From the NCBI GenBank assembly GCA_009785045.1, contig WQXC01000034.1, positions 1-14,657 on the forward strand: a stretch of 14,657 bases of DNA. The letters are read 5' to 3'. The DNA comes from Treponema sp. Lineage in GTDB: Bacteria; Spirochaetota; Spirochaetia; Treponematales; Breznakiellaceae. Both the position numbers and the translations under genes were made by a program. Below the pieces are notes generated by a model. That model saw only the letters and a list, made by a program, of their open reading frames with translations, was not told the DNA's origin and ran no database searches. Shown here in pieces: positions 5,566 through 11,371 of this stretch. Position 1 is the first letter of the stretch. Each line of letters begins with the position of its first letter.

Positions 5566-6780
5566 ATTAAGATAATTAAAAGCGATGCTTCAGTTTTACT
5601 GCTTGCTCTGATAATTCTTCTGCTTGCTTTTGGAATAGTTTTTTCCATAATGACATTCCGCAGTAATCCTGTAGATGACGCTCTTGCCGCAAACCGAGTA
5701 ATCAATGTACTCTTTGTTGTCGAAGACAATAAAAAACCTCTTAGCACCTATGTATTGATGTATTATCCTGTTACTAAACGTGCAGCTATTTTTGATATTC
5801 CCGGCAACCTTGGTCTTTTAATATCAAGGATTAACCGCGTTGACCGCATAGACAGGGTGTATGATCCTTCAAGAATCGGCAGTTATGAAAATGAAATTGA
5901 AAAACTTTTGGGAATAGAAATAAACTTTGCAGTTGTTATAACAAAAGAAAATCTGGTTTCTATTGTTGACCTGTTGGAGGGTGTGGAAATATTTATTCCT
6001 TCGCCTGTATTGTACAGGGATGATGACGGAATTATTTTATTTCCATCCGGCATGACCGTTCTTGACGGCGATAAAGCCAGTCTCTATGCTACATACAGCC
6101 TGCCGCACGAAGACACTGAAATGGAAGTATTCCGCAGACAGCGGTTTTTTCTTGGTTACCTTAGCCGCCAGATACAAATGAACGAAAAGCTTAAGAATCC
6201 CATGCTTGCGAAAATGTACTATTCTTTTTTCAGAACCGGAATAAAACAGCGGACATTAATGCTGCTCTTTGATGAGTTTGTTAACATAGATACCGACAGG
6301 ACGAATATTCAATCTGTCGGAGGTAACCTGCGCGAAGTTTCCGATCAGATGCTGATTATTCCGCATTGGGACGGGAATCTTGTAAAAGAGGTTGTACGTC
6401 AGACGCTGGCAACGCTTACCCGCGAAATTGAAGATCATTTAATTGAACGCACCCTTACCGTAGAAGTTTTAAACGGGACAGCAATTAACGGCCTTGCTGG
6501 AAGAACTGCCGAGATGCTTCGCAGTTTTGGGTATGATGTTATTTCCATAGGAAATGCAGACAGGAACAATTATGAAAGTACGGTTATTTTCCAGCGTTCC
6601 GGAGACGATACCATGGTAAGATCGTTTGCAGATGTTATCCGCTGTAATAATATCCGCCGCGAAACTGTATTGGAAGATGATCAGGACAGTGATCCGGTTA
6701 ATCAAAGGATTGAATACAAGGCAGATATAACATTGCTGATTGGAAGGAACTTTAATGGCAGATATGTCACAGGAAACTAA
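5566..6780 (+). CDS. LCP/LytR-type membrane protein with LytR_C domain; start codon anomalous
   Basis: LytR-CpsA-Psr proteins transfer polymers to the cell wall or cell-surface acceptors. The open frame begins at 5554 and encodes a single N-terminal membrane helix (SVLLLALIILLLAFGIVF) before an extracytoplasmic LCP-like domain (residues about 45-250) and a LytR_C domain (about 297-385, VEVLNGTAINGLAGRTAEML). No ATG, GTG or TTG precedes the helix in this frame. The coordinate given assumes an ATT start at 5566, which has AAAGGA 8 nt upstream. Alternatively the ATG at 5558, which overlaps the nadD stop and has AGGA at 5547-5550, is real and the A6 run (5561-5566) is one A short: A7 would read MKKIKIIKSDASV in frame. 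The first in-frame ATG (5650) would delete the helix and has no ribosome site. The usual catalytic Arg-Asp segment (SIPRD) reads DIPGN (77-81), so activity is uncertain. Confidence 0.75.
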   Translation: MKIIKSDASVLLLALIILLLAFGIVFSIMTFRSNPVDDALAANRVINVLFVVEDNKKPLSTYVLMYYPVTKRAAIFDIPGNLGLLISRINRVDRIDRVYDPSRIGSYENEIEKLLGIEINFAVVITKENLVSIVDLLEGVEIFIPSPVLYRDDDGIILFPSGMTVLDGDKASLYATYSLPHEDTEMEVFRRQRFFLGYLSRQIQMNEKLKNPMLAKMYYSFFRTGIKQRTLMLLFDEFVNIDTDRTNIQSVGGNLREVSDQMLIIPHWDGNLVKEVVRQTLATLTREIEDHLIERTLTVEVLNGTAINGLAGRTAEMLRSFGYDVISIGNADRNNYESTVIFQRSGDDTMVRSFADVIRCNNIRRETVLEDDQDSDPVNQRIEYKADITLLIGRNFNGRYVTGN

Positions 6781-7147
6781 TTATATGCCGGACACCATTG
6801 CCGGAGACATTGGCGGACTTTTGCAGGAACATAAAGGGCAGGATGTTTCCGTGCTTGATTTACGCGGGATTAATAACTGGACAGATTTTTTTATTGTTAC
6901 CACCGTTTCCAGCAGAACGCACATGGACGGCCTTGAACGGCACATCAGAGATTTTTGCCGCGAGAAAGATATCGATGTGTTTAGGAGTTCTCGAACCAAA
7001 GGTTCATACAAAAACCAGGATGATGAATGGCGCCTGATCGATCTAGGCTCAGTGATCATTCACCTGATGACCTCTGATGCACGTGACTTTTATGAACTAG
7101 AAAGGTTATGGCGCCCATTACAGCACCCAAAGGGTGTGGATGGATAG
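6755..7147 (+). CDS. rsfS: Ribosomal silencing factor RsfS
   Basis: RsfS (Iojap/YbeB family) binds L14 on the 50S subunit and blocks subunit joining when nutrients are low. The 130-residue product has the family core: VSVLDLRGINNWTDFFIVTT (about residues 31-50), then HMDGLERHIRDF and the C-terminal DEWRLIDLGSVIIHLM block. The ATG at 6755 is chosen over an upstream in-frame TTG at 6740 because AAGGA (6744-6748) lies 6 nt before it. It overlaps the end of the LCP gene by 26 nt, so the two are translationally linked. The order nadD-yqeK, LCP, rsfS matches the common nadD-yqeK-rsfS neighbourhood with one gene inserted. Confidence 0.95.
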   Translation: MADMSQETNYMPDTIAGDIGGLLQEHKGQDVSVLDLRGINNWTDFFIVTTVSSRTHMDGLERHIRDFCREKDIDVFRSSRTKGSYKNQDDEWRLIDLGSVIIHLMTSDARDFYELERLWRPLQHPKGVDG

Positions 7148-7188
7148 CAGCAGCGCGGCGTGGCGCACAATGAACGTTAACAAGATGA

Positions 7189-7257
7189 AAAATGCGCGAG
7201 GGTTTTAACCCGAGCAGCGCGCCCGGAGCCATTAAATAAAGGCATTTTAAAACCCTC
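7189..7257 (-). terminator. Inverted repeats between convergent genes
   Basis: GAGGGTTTTA (7198-7207) and TAAAACCCTC (7248-7257) form a perfect 10-bp inverted repeat. On the minus strand the region between contains a G/C-rich hairpin (CCGGGC with GCTCGG, one G-U pair), and the second arm is followed by GCGCATTTTT. This suits a terminator for the leftward acidic gene, though the enclosed region is about 40 nt. A second pair, AAAATGC (7189-7195) with GCATTTT (7242-7248), interleaves with the first and cannot form at the same time without a pseudoknot. Confidence 0.4.
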
Positions 7258-7265
7258 ATCACTGC

Positions 7266-7556
7266 CTACTCGTCGTCTTCCCAGTCATCCTCGTCATCTT
7301 CGTAGTCGTCGTCATCGTCTTCGTAGTCATCGTCTTCATCATCGTCGTCATCATCTAAATCATCATCATCTTCGTCTTCATAGTCATCATCGTCTTCATA
7401 GTCATCGTCATCTTCAAAATCGTCATCTTCATCGATGTCATCATCATCACTGCAGATGAAAGCCGGCAATGAGCTGTCTGTTTCGTAAGCGTCAGCAAAG
7501 TCGCTTACCGGTGTCAGCATCAATTCTTCGTGTTTCATTGCTCCGTTCAGAACCAT
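7266..7556 (-). CDS. Extremely acidic low-complexity protein
   Basis: This 96-residue protein has no recognised family. Residues 1-36 are of ordinary composition. Of residues 37-96, 52 of 60 are Asp or Glu, interrupted only by I41, F47, Y53, Y59, L67, Y78, Y85 and W92, partly at a 6-residue spacing (DDDDYE). The gene looks real: ATG with AGGGAG 6 nt upstream, a possible promoter at 7631-7660, and codon-level variety (GAT/GAC, GAA/GAG) maintaining the pattern. Similar acidic tails occur on RNA polymerase delta subunits and nucleic-acid mimics, but the delta N-terminal domain is absent. Binding of cations, basic proteins or nucleic-acid sites is only a possibility. The trinucleotide repeats may let its length vary. 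Confidence 0.7.
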   Translation of the reverse strand: MVLNGAMKHEELMLTPVSDFADAYETDSSLPAFICSDDDDIDEDDDFEDDDDYEDDDDYEDEDDDDLDDDDDDEDDDYEDDDDDYEDDEDDWEDDE

Positions 7557-7610
7557 AATGTTCTCCCTTTGAAATTGATATTTTTAGAATCTAAACTGAT
7601 ATAGAAAAGG

Positions 7611-7671
7611 TTAAAAACCTCTCTCCTAGAAACATAAGGGAGGACACATTAAGTTGTCAACAGGTTTTTAA
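7611..7671. repeat. 10-bp inverted repeat in a divergent promoter region
   Basis: TTAAAAACCT (7611-7620) is the exact reverse complement of AGGTTTTTAA (7662-7671). The right arm lies in the spacer of the rightward ispE promoter and the left arm in the predicted leader of the leftward acidic gene. A smaller odd palindrome, TTTAGA-A-TCTAAA, lies at 7583-7595. Either could be an operator or an RNA hairpin. Confidence 0.5.
7631..7660 (-). promoter_or_regulatory. Leftward promoter for the acidic protein gene
   Basis: On the minus strand TTGACA (7660-7655) is followed after 18 nt by TATGTT (7636-7631). The -35 is perfect, the -10 matches 4 of 6. The predicted leader is about 68 nt. Confidence 0.4.
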
Positions 7672-7683
7672 TGATTTTATTAA
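7654..7683 (+). promoter_or_regulatory. Rightward promoter for ispE
   Basis: TTGTCA (7654-7659), 18 nt, TATTAA (7678-7683). It shares the 7-mer TTGTCAA with the leftward promoter. The start would fall near 7690, so the ATG at 7691 would be leaderless and the ATG at 7712 would have a short leader. Confidence 0.4.
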
Positions 7684-7690
7684 ACTTTTA

Positions 7691-8617
7691 ATGTATGATA
7701 TTCTCAGGCAAATGAGTGACTTTTTTGACAAAATAACCGTAAGTGCACCCGTAAAAGTAAACCTTCACCTGGCTGTTAAAGACAAGCGGCCTGATGGTTT
7801 TCATAACCTGGAAAGTGTCTTTTTGGCTGTGGATTTTGGCGATACCCTGCATTTCCAGCCAAATTTGGAAAATATAACAGAAATTACTGTACATGGCATT
7901 AATTTTGACATTCCCATGGAAAAAAACATCATTTTTAAGGCAATATCCCTGTTTAAGGAGAAAACCGGCATTAACCAGGGGTTTAAGGTCTATGTCGAAA
8001 AGCGTATCCCCCTTGGCGGCGGTCTTGGCGGCGGTTCTTCCGATGCGGCTGCTGCGCTTTTGGCGTTGAATAAAATTGCCGACTTTCCGTGCAGCCGGGA
8101 AACCATGCTGGAAATGGCTGCTTCCCTGGGCAGCGATGTCCCGTTTTTTATCCATCAGACCCCGGCTGCCTGGGTAACAGGCCGCGGCGAGATTATACAG
8201 CCATTTGAGATACCAAACCTTTTCCTGGTACTGGTTAGCCCCGGCTTCCCCAGCGATACCGCCGCTGCTTTCCGCCTATTGGATGCTCATAGGGATACTC
8301 ATACAGAAATATCAATCTCCAGTTTTTCTTCTGTGTCTTTTGTGCCTCCGTGCCTCCGTGAGATGAAATTTGAAAAAGATGGTTTTTTTAACGACTTCCT
8401 GCCGGTTTTTCTGGAAAAAGAAAAAGCCGTATACAACAAAATTATCTCCCAGTTACAGGAACAGGGAGCAGTTTTTTCCAGCCTATCAGGGGCAGGCTCG
8501 ACATGTTTTGGCGTTTTTGAAAGGGAGGAACAAGCACAAAAAGCAGCTCAAACTCTGCGCGGTTCCTGGGATTTTGTTGAGTTTTGCCGTTCCGGCTATG
8601 TGCCGCTAATTGCTTAA
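7691..8617 (+). CDS. ispE: 4-(cytidine 5'-diphospho)-2-C-methyl-D-erythritol kinase
   Basis: IspE is the GHMP-family kinase of the methylerythritol phosphate route to isoprenoids; it phosphorylates CDP-methylerythritol with ATP. The N-terminal APVKVNLHL substrate motif is at 19-27, the ATP-binding loop GGGLGGGSSD at 109-118, and the C-terminal GAGST at 267-271. The length of 308 is slightly above the usual 280-300. A stretch around residues 213-225 is encoded by a short repeat also present in tilS and looks like an insertion in a variable loop. Two starts are possible: ATG 7691 (given; no ribosome site, possibly leaderless) and ATG 7712 (weak AGG only 3 nt away). Confidence 0.95.
   Translation: MYDILRQMSDFFDKITVSAPVKVNLHLAVKDKRPDGFHNLESVFLAVDFGDTLHFQPNLENITEITVHGINFDIPMEKNIIFKAISLFKEKTGINQGFKVYVEKRIPLGGGLGGGSSDAAAALLALNKIADFPCSRETMLEMAASLGSDVPFFIHQTPAAWVTGRGEIIQPFEIPNLFLVLVSPGFPSDTAAAFRLLDAHRDTHTEISISSFSSVSFVPPCLREMKFEKDGFFNDFLPVFLEKEKAVYNKIISQLQEQGAVFSSLSGAGSTCFGVFEREEQAQKAAQTLRGSWDFVEFCRSGYVPLIA
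8342..8362 (+). repeat. Short GTGCCTCC-type repeat inside ispE
   Basis: The core GTGCCTCCGTGCCTCCGTG (8342-8360) is two 8-nt units plus GTG, followed by AG. It matches 16 of 19 positions, with only C/T differences, with a core in tilS at 12953-12971. Here it is read as V-P-P-C-L-R-E, a different frame from tilS. Confidence 0.65.
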
Positions 8618-8633
8618 CGGACGGTGTTTTCTA

Positions 8634-8662
8634 TTGGCTTTTGACAATTTTTATATTATACT
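8634..8662 (+). promoter_or_regulatory. Promoter of the LRR lipoprotein gene
   Basis: TTGGCT (8634-8639), 17 nt, TATACT (8657-8662). The -10 matches 5 of 6. A perfect TTGACA also occurs at 8641-8646, but its best -10 partners are poor. The leader is about 36 nt and has AGGGAG (8693-8698) 6 nt before the ATG. Confidence 0.55.
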
Positions 8663-8704
8663 AAGCATATACCCTACCAATCCTTTATAAACAGGGAGTT
8701 TTGG

Positions 8705-10663
8705 ATGAAAAAGAAAATTATTTTGTCGGCTTTATTTGTTTCTTCTCTTGCAATTTTATGGCTCTGTGTAAGCTGCGCCACCGTAGATGGTGATTTTGAC
8801 AGCCGTGATTACACCAGACCTATGGATTTTTCATATAATATTATTGGAAAGGGTGACAGCCGGACCATCACTATAACAAATTACAAAGGAAAGAATCCTG
8901 AAGTAAATATTCCTCCGCAAATAAAGAAATATCCTGTGACCGTTATTGGCAGTAATGCATTCAGAAGAAAGGATATTACAAGCGTAGTTATTCCGGAAAG
9001 CATTACCATAATCGAATCAGGAGCATTCTTATCCAACAGCATTACAAGTGTTATTATTCCTCAAGGCGTTACAATCATTGGTGAAAATGCTTTTTCCAAC
9101 AACAAACTTATTAATCTGACTCTTTATGAAGGTCTTACGTTCATCGGGAGAGCGGCATTTAAAGATAATCAGCTTACAGGTATTAATATTCCATTAAGTG
9201 TAAATACGATCGGCGATGAAGCATTTATGAATAATCAACTGGTCAGCGTGATAATCCCGTCAAATGTTCTTTCCATCGCAAACGGTGTTTTTTGCAATAA
9301 TCAGTTGGTTAGCATTAACATTCAGGAAGGCGTAAGGAATATCGGAGATAACGCTTTTATGGATAATCAACTGGCTACCGTATTAATTCCAACAAGTATC
9401 GCAACCATTGGACGTTCTGCGTTCAGGAACAACCAGCTTGCAAGTATTAGCGTTATGGACGGCGTCACAAGCATCGGACGTTTTGCGTTTTTTAAAAACA
9501 GACTGACAAGTGTAACAATTGCGCCGAGTGTTACCAGTATCGGAGAAAGCGCTTTTGCTGAAAATCAGCTAACCAGAGTAGTCATTCCGGACAGTGTTAC
9601 AAATATCGGTAATACCGCATTTGCGGACAATAACCTGACCAACGTAACCATTCCCGGCAGCGTTGCGAATATCGGAGACTATGCGTTTTTTAACAACAGA
9701 TTAACGAGCATTACCATCCAGGACGGTGTTGTAAGTATTGGGGATTACGCATTTATAGATAATCAGTTAACCAGCCTGACAATTCCTACAAGCGTTACCA
9801 ATGTTGGACGTTCTGCATTCAGAAATAATCAATTAACCAGCATTATTGTTCCTTCGAGTATTGTAGTTGTCAGACATTCAGCGTTTAGGAATAACCAATT
9901 AGTAAGCGTAACTATTCAAAATGGTATTATTAGTATCGAAGAAGGAGCTTTTAACAACAACAGACTGACAGGTATAAATATACCCGACAGCGTTATACAT
10001 ATCGGAGAAAATGCCTTTGGTGACAACAGATTAACCAGCGTAACCATTCCGGTGAATGTTACGAACATCGAACGTTTTGCATTCAGAAACAATAACCTGA
10101 CAAGCGTTGTGTTTCAGTCAAATATTCAAACCATCGAAGAAAATGTTTTTGCCATTAATAATAATCTGAACGTTATTACAATTCCGTATAACTTTTTTTA
10201 CCGGTTTATAGAGAACGAAGGTTTTCAGGAAGGTTTTTATGCTGTCTTAAATGCATTTGAATACAGCAGCGGAACATATGAACTTAGGGATAACCGCTGG
10301 TTCTGCAGCGGAAGAGTTATGCCGCGGCCTGTTCAGCTTGTCTGCGGAATTGGTATGACAATTACCAAAATCGAAGGAACGTATACTGGTCTGGACGGAT
10401 CTACACAGATAAGCCGGCAATTAACTCCAGGCGACGATAAAAAAGATATTTTTCTTGCACCTGGTTTTTACAATGTTGAAGTTATAAGTGAAAATATACC
10501 AGCAGGCGCAACTGCTGCAACCGGAAGGGGAAGAGCGCCGTTATCAACCGAAATTGATAATACATTTACTTTTACGCAGGACTTTGAAAGCGGAGTATAT
10601 GATCTTACAGGAACACCTGTGGGAAATGAAATCCAGTTTCGGATCATCAAAAGAGAGTTATAA
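8705..10663 (+). CDS. Leucine-rich-repeat (BspA/TpLRR-type) lipoprotein
   Basis: The 652-residue protein has a lipoprotein signal peptide (residues 1-23, ending CVS-Cys24) and is likely anchored to a membrane and exposed to the periplasm or cell surface. After a short N-terminal region, residues 93-488 hold 18 repeats of exactly 22 residues with the pattern S-V-T-I-P-x-S-V-T-x-I-G-x-x-A-F-x-x-N-Q-L-T (LRR_5 type). This family includes Bacteroides forsythus BspA and T. pallidum TpLRR, which bind host proteins or other bacteria. The C-terminal 140 or so residues are not repetitive and include a possible beta-rich domain with an ending EIQFRIIKREL. It is a single-gene unit with its own promoter. 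Ligand unknown. Confidence 0.92.
   Translation: MKKKIILSALFVSSLAILWLCVSCATVDGDFDSRDYTRPMDFSYNIIGKGDSRTITITNYKGKNPEVNIPPQIKKYPVTVIGSNAFRRKDITSVVIPESITIIESGAFLSNSITSVIIPQGVTIIGENAFSNNKLINLTLYEGLTFIGRAAFKDNQLTGINIPLSVNTIGDEAFMNNQLVSVIIPSNVLSIANGVFCNNQLVSINIQEGVRNIGDNAFMDNQLATVLIPTSIATIGRSAFRNNQLASISVMDGVTSIGRFAFFKNRLTSVTIAPSVTSIGESAFAENQLTRVVIPDSVTNIGNTAFADNNLTNVTIPGSVANIGDYAFFNNRLTSITIQDGVVSIGDYAFIDNQLTSLTIPTSVTNVGRSAFRNNQLTSIIVPSSIVVVRHSAFRNNQLVSVTIQNGIISIEEGAFNNNRLTGINIPDSVIHIGENAFGDNRLTSVTIPVNVTNIERFAFRNNNLTSVVFQSNIQTIEENVFAINNNLNVITIPYNFFYRFIENEGFQEGFYAVLNAFEYSSGTYELRDNRWFCSGRVMPRPVQLVCGIGMTITKIEGTYTGLDGSTQISRQLTPGDDKKDIFLAPGFYNVEVISENIPAGATAATGRGRAPLSTEIDNTFTFTQDFESGVYDLTGTPVGNEIQFRIIKREL
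8981..10168 (+). repeat. 18 tandem 66-bp coding repeats
   Basis: Each unit encodes 22 residues. Unit starts at residue 93 and residue 467 are exactly 17 x 22 apart, so no insertions or deletions have broken the register. Units 7, 13 and 16 (and partly 4 and 19) carry Q-x-G in place of P-x-S at the same position. Units 8 and 14 share TS-x-x-x-x-GRSAFRNNQL. This points to higher-order duplication in steps of three and six units. Confidence 0.85.
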
Positions 10664-10683
10664 CAACTTAATAAACTCTCTTT
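10650..10683 (+). terminator. Hairpin at the 3' end of the LRR gene
   Basis: AAAGAGAGTT (10650-10659) and AACTCTCTTT (10674-10683) form a perfect 10-bp stem with a 14-nt loop that contains the stop codon. It lacks a long T run, so it could be a weak terminator or a stabilising 3' structure. A second stem, AAAAGTTG/CAACTTTT (10732-10757), lies just before the spoVG promoter. Confidence 0.4.
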
Positions 10684-10761
10684 GTGTGTAATATTCTTAT
10701 AAAAATCCTCTTTTTAAACTAAATATTTGTTAAAAGTTGGGTAAAAAAGCAACTTTTCCTC

Positions 10762-10790
10762 TTGCGTTCGTGACAAAACTGTATTATAAT
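10762..10790 (+). promoter_or_regulatory. spoVG promoter
   Basis: TTGCGT (10762-10767), 17 nt, then a perfect TATAAT (10785-10790). Transcription should begin near 10797, giving a leader of about 90 nt that begins directly with the hairpin described next. Confidence 0.65.
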
Positions 10791-10803
10791 GTAAAGCAAA
10801 TCG

Positions 10804-10851
10804 GGCTTAATGCCTTAATGCGCCCCGGTGGGAGCTGCATTAAGCCTTTTT
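10804..10851 (+). promoter_or_regulatory. Terminator-like hairpin in the spoVG leader (putative attenuator)
   Basis: GGCTTAATGC (10804-10813) pairs perfectly with GCATTAAGCC (10837-10846), followed by TTTTT (10847-10851): a textbook intrinsic terminator, but placed between the promoter and the gene. A second copy of CTTAATGC (10814-10821) directly follows the first and can pair with the same 3' arm around a small CCC/GGG hairpin. In addition CCTTTT (10845-10850) can pair with AAAAGG (10868-10873) at the ribosome site. These options exclude each other, which suggests switching. No known riboswitch class was recognised. Confidence 0.55.
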
Positions 10852-10886
10852 ACTAAAACAAGGCCTCAAAAGGAAGGAGAGACGCC

Positions 10887-11171
10887 ATGGAAATTACAGA
10901 TATCAGAGTCCGCAAGGTGACTGGCGGCGGTAAGCCAAAGGCCTATGTAACGGTTACTTTTGACGATTGCTTTGTAGTCCACAACATAAAGATCATTGAG
11001 GGTAAAACCGGAGTATTTATCGCCATGCCAAGCCGGAAAACCCGGGCTGGAGAGTACAAAGATGTAGCTCATCCAATTCAGCCCGAATTTAGAGCAGAAT
11101 TACAGAAACGTATTCTGGAAAAATATGATTCCGGTGATGTGGATATTTCCACAGACGGAGCGGATGATTAA
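10887..11171 (+). CDS. spoVG: SpoVG regulatory protein
   Basis: SpoVG is a small site-specific nucleic-acid-binding regulator. In Borrelia it binds DNA and RNA and affects its own expression. The 94-residue product opens MEITDIRVRKVTGGGKPKAY and has the family core FVVHNIKIIEGKTGVFIAMP and the conserved SRKTRAGEYKDVAHPI segment (about residues 49-64). GGAG at 10876-10879 lies 7 nt before the ATG. It has its own promoter and a structured leader. The C-terminus ends in a short acidic tail. Its targets in this organism are unknown. Confidence 0.96.
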   Translation: MEITDIRVRKVTGGGKPKAYVTVTFDDCFVVHNIKIIEGKTGVFIAMPSRKTRAGEYKDVAHPIQPEFRAELQKRILEKYDSGDVDISTDGADD

Positions 11172-11173
11172 GA

Positions 11174-11200
11174 CTGGAAGTTCTGGACTTTCAGCGTTTT
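11174..11200 (+). terminator. Short terminator-like hairpin after spoVG
   Basis: CTGGAAGT (11174-11181) pairs with ACTTTCAG (11187-11194), with one G-U pair and a 5-nt loop, followed by CGTTTT. It begins 3 nt after the spoVG stop. The T run is short, so some read-through is likely. Confidence 0.45.
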
Positions 11201-11216
11201 CCGTTACCAAAACCTC

Positions 11217-11246
11217 TTGAACACCTCTCTTGATTTATGATATTCT
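11217..11246 (+). promoter_or_regulatory. Possible promoter of tRNA-Gln and rplY
   Basis: TTGAAC (11217-11222), 18 nt, TATTCT (11241-11246), each 4 of 6 matches. A better -10 match, TATGAT (11236-11241), overlaps it but has no well-spaced -35. It lies 13 nt before the tRNA. Confidence 0.35.
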
Positions 11247-11259
11247 CATAAAACGATAA

Positions 11260-11331
11260 TGGGATGTCGGCAAGCGGTAAGCCACCGGCCTTTGGCGCCG
11301 GTATTCACAGGTTCGAATCCTGTCGTCCCAG
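11260..11331 (+). tRNA. tRNA-Gln (anticodon TTG)
   Basis: The acceptor stem pairs TGGGATG (11260-11266) with CGTCCCA (11324-11330), starting with the U1-A72 pair typical of tRNA-Gln; G11331 is the discriminator base. The D arm is GGC-AAGCGGTAA-GCC. The anticodon stem CCGGC/GCCGG encloses the loop CTTTGGC with anticodon TTG, which reads CAA. The T arm contains GGTTCGAATCC. CCA is not encoded (ATA follows). rplY starts 40 nt later and probably shares the transcript. Confidence 0.96.
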
Positions 11332-11371
11332 ATAGGGTTTATCCCGTTAATTTTTTATAGAGGTTAATTAT

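Noticed and set aside
7266..7450. Possibility that the GAT/GAC repeats are a non-coding microsatellite
   Set aside because: Mixed synonymous codons, spaced aromatic residues, a clear start with ribosome site and an ordinary N-terminus argue for a real gene.
7694..7706. 13-nt exact match TATGATATTCTCA with the tRNA-Gln promoter region (11236-11248)
   Set aside because: A 13-mer match is expected about once by chance in a window of this size, more so with A/T bias.
10797..10886. preQ1-I-like riboswitch in the spoVG leader (A-rich ACTAAAACAAGG tail after a hairpin)
   Set aside because: The tail looks similar, but the hairpin is far larger than the 5-bp stem of preQ1-I, the conserved loop bases are missing, and spoVG is not a queuosine gene.
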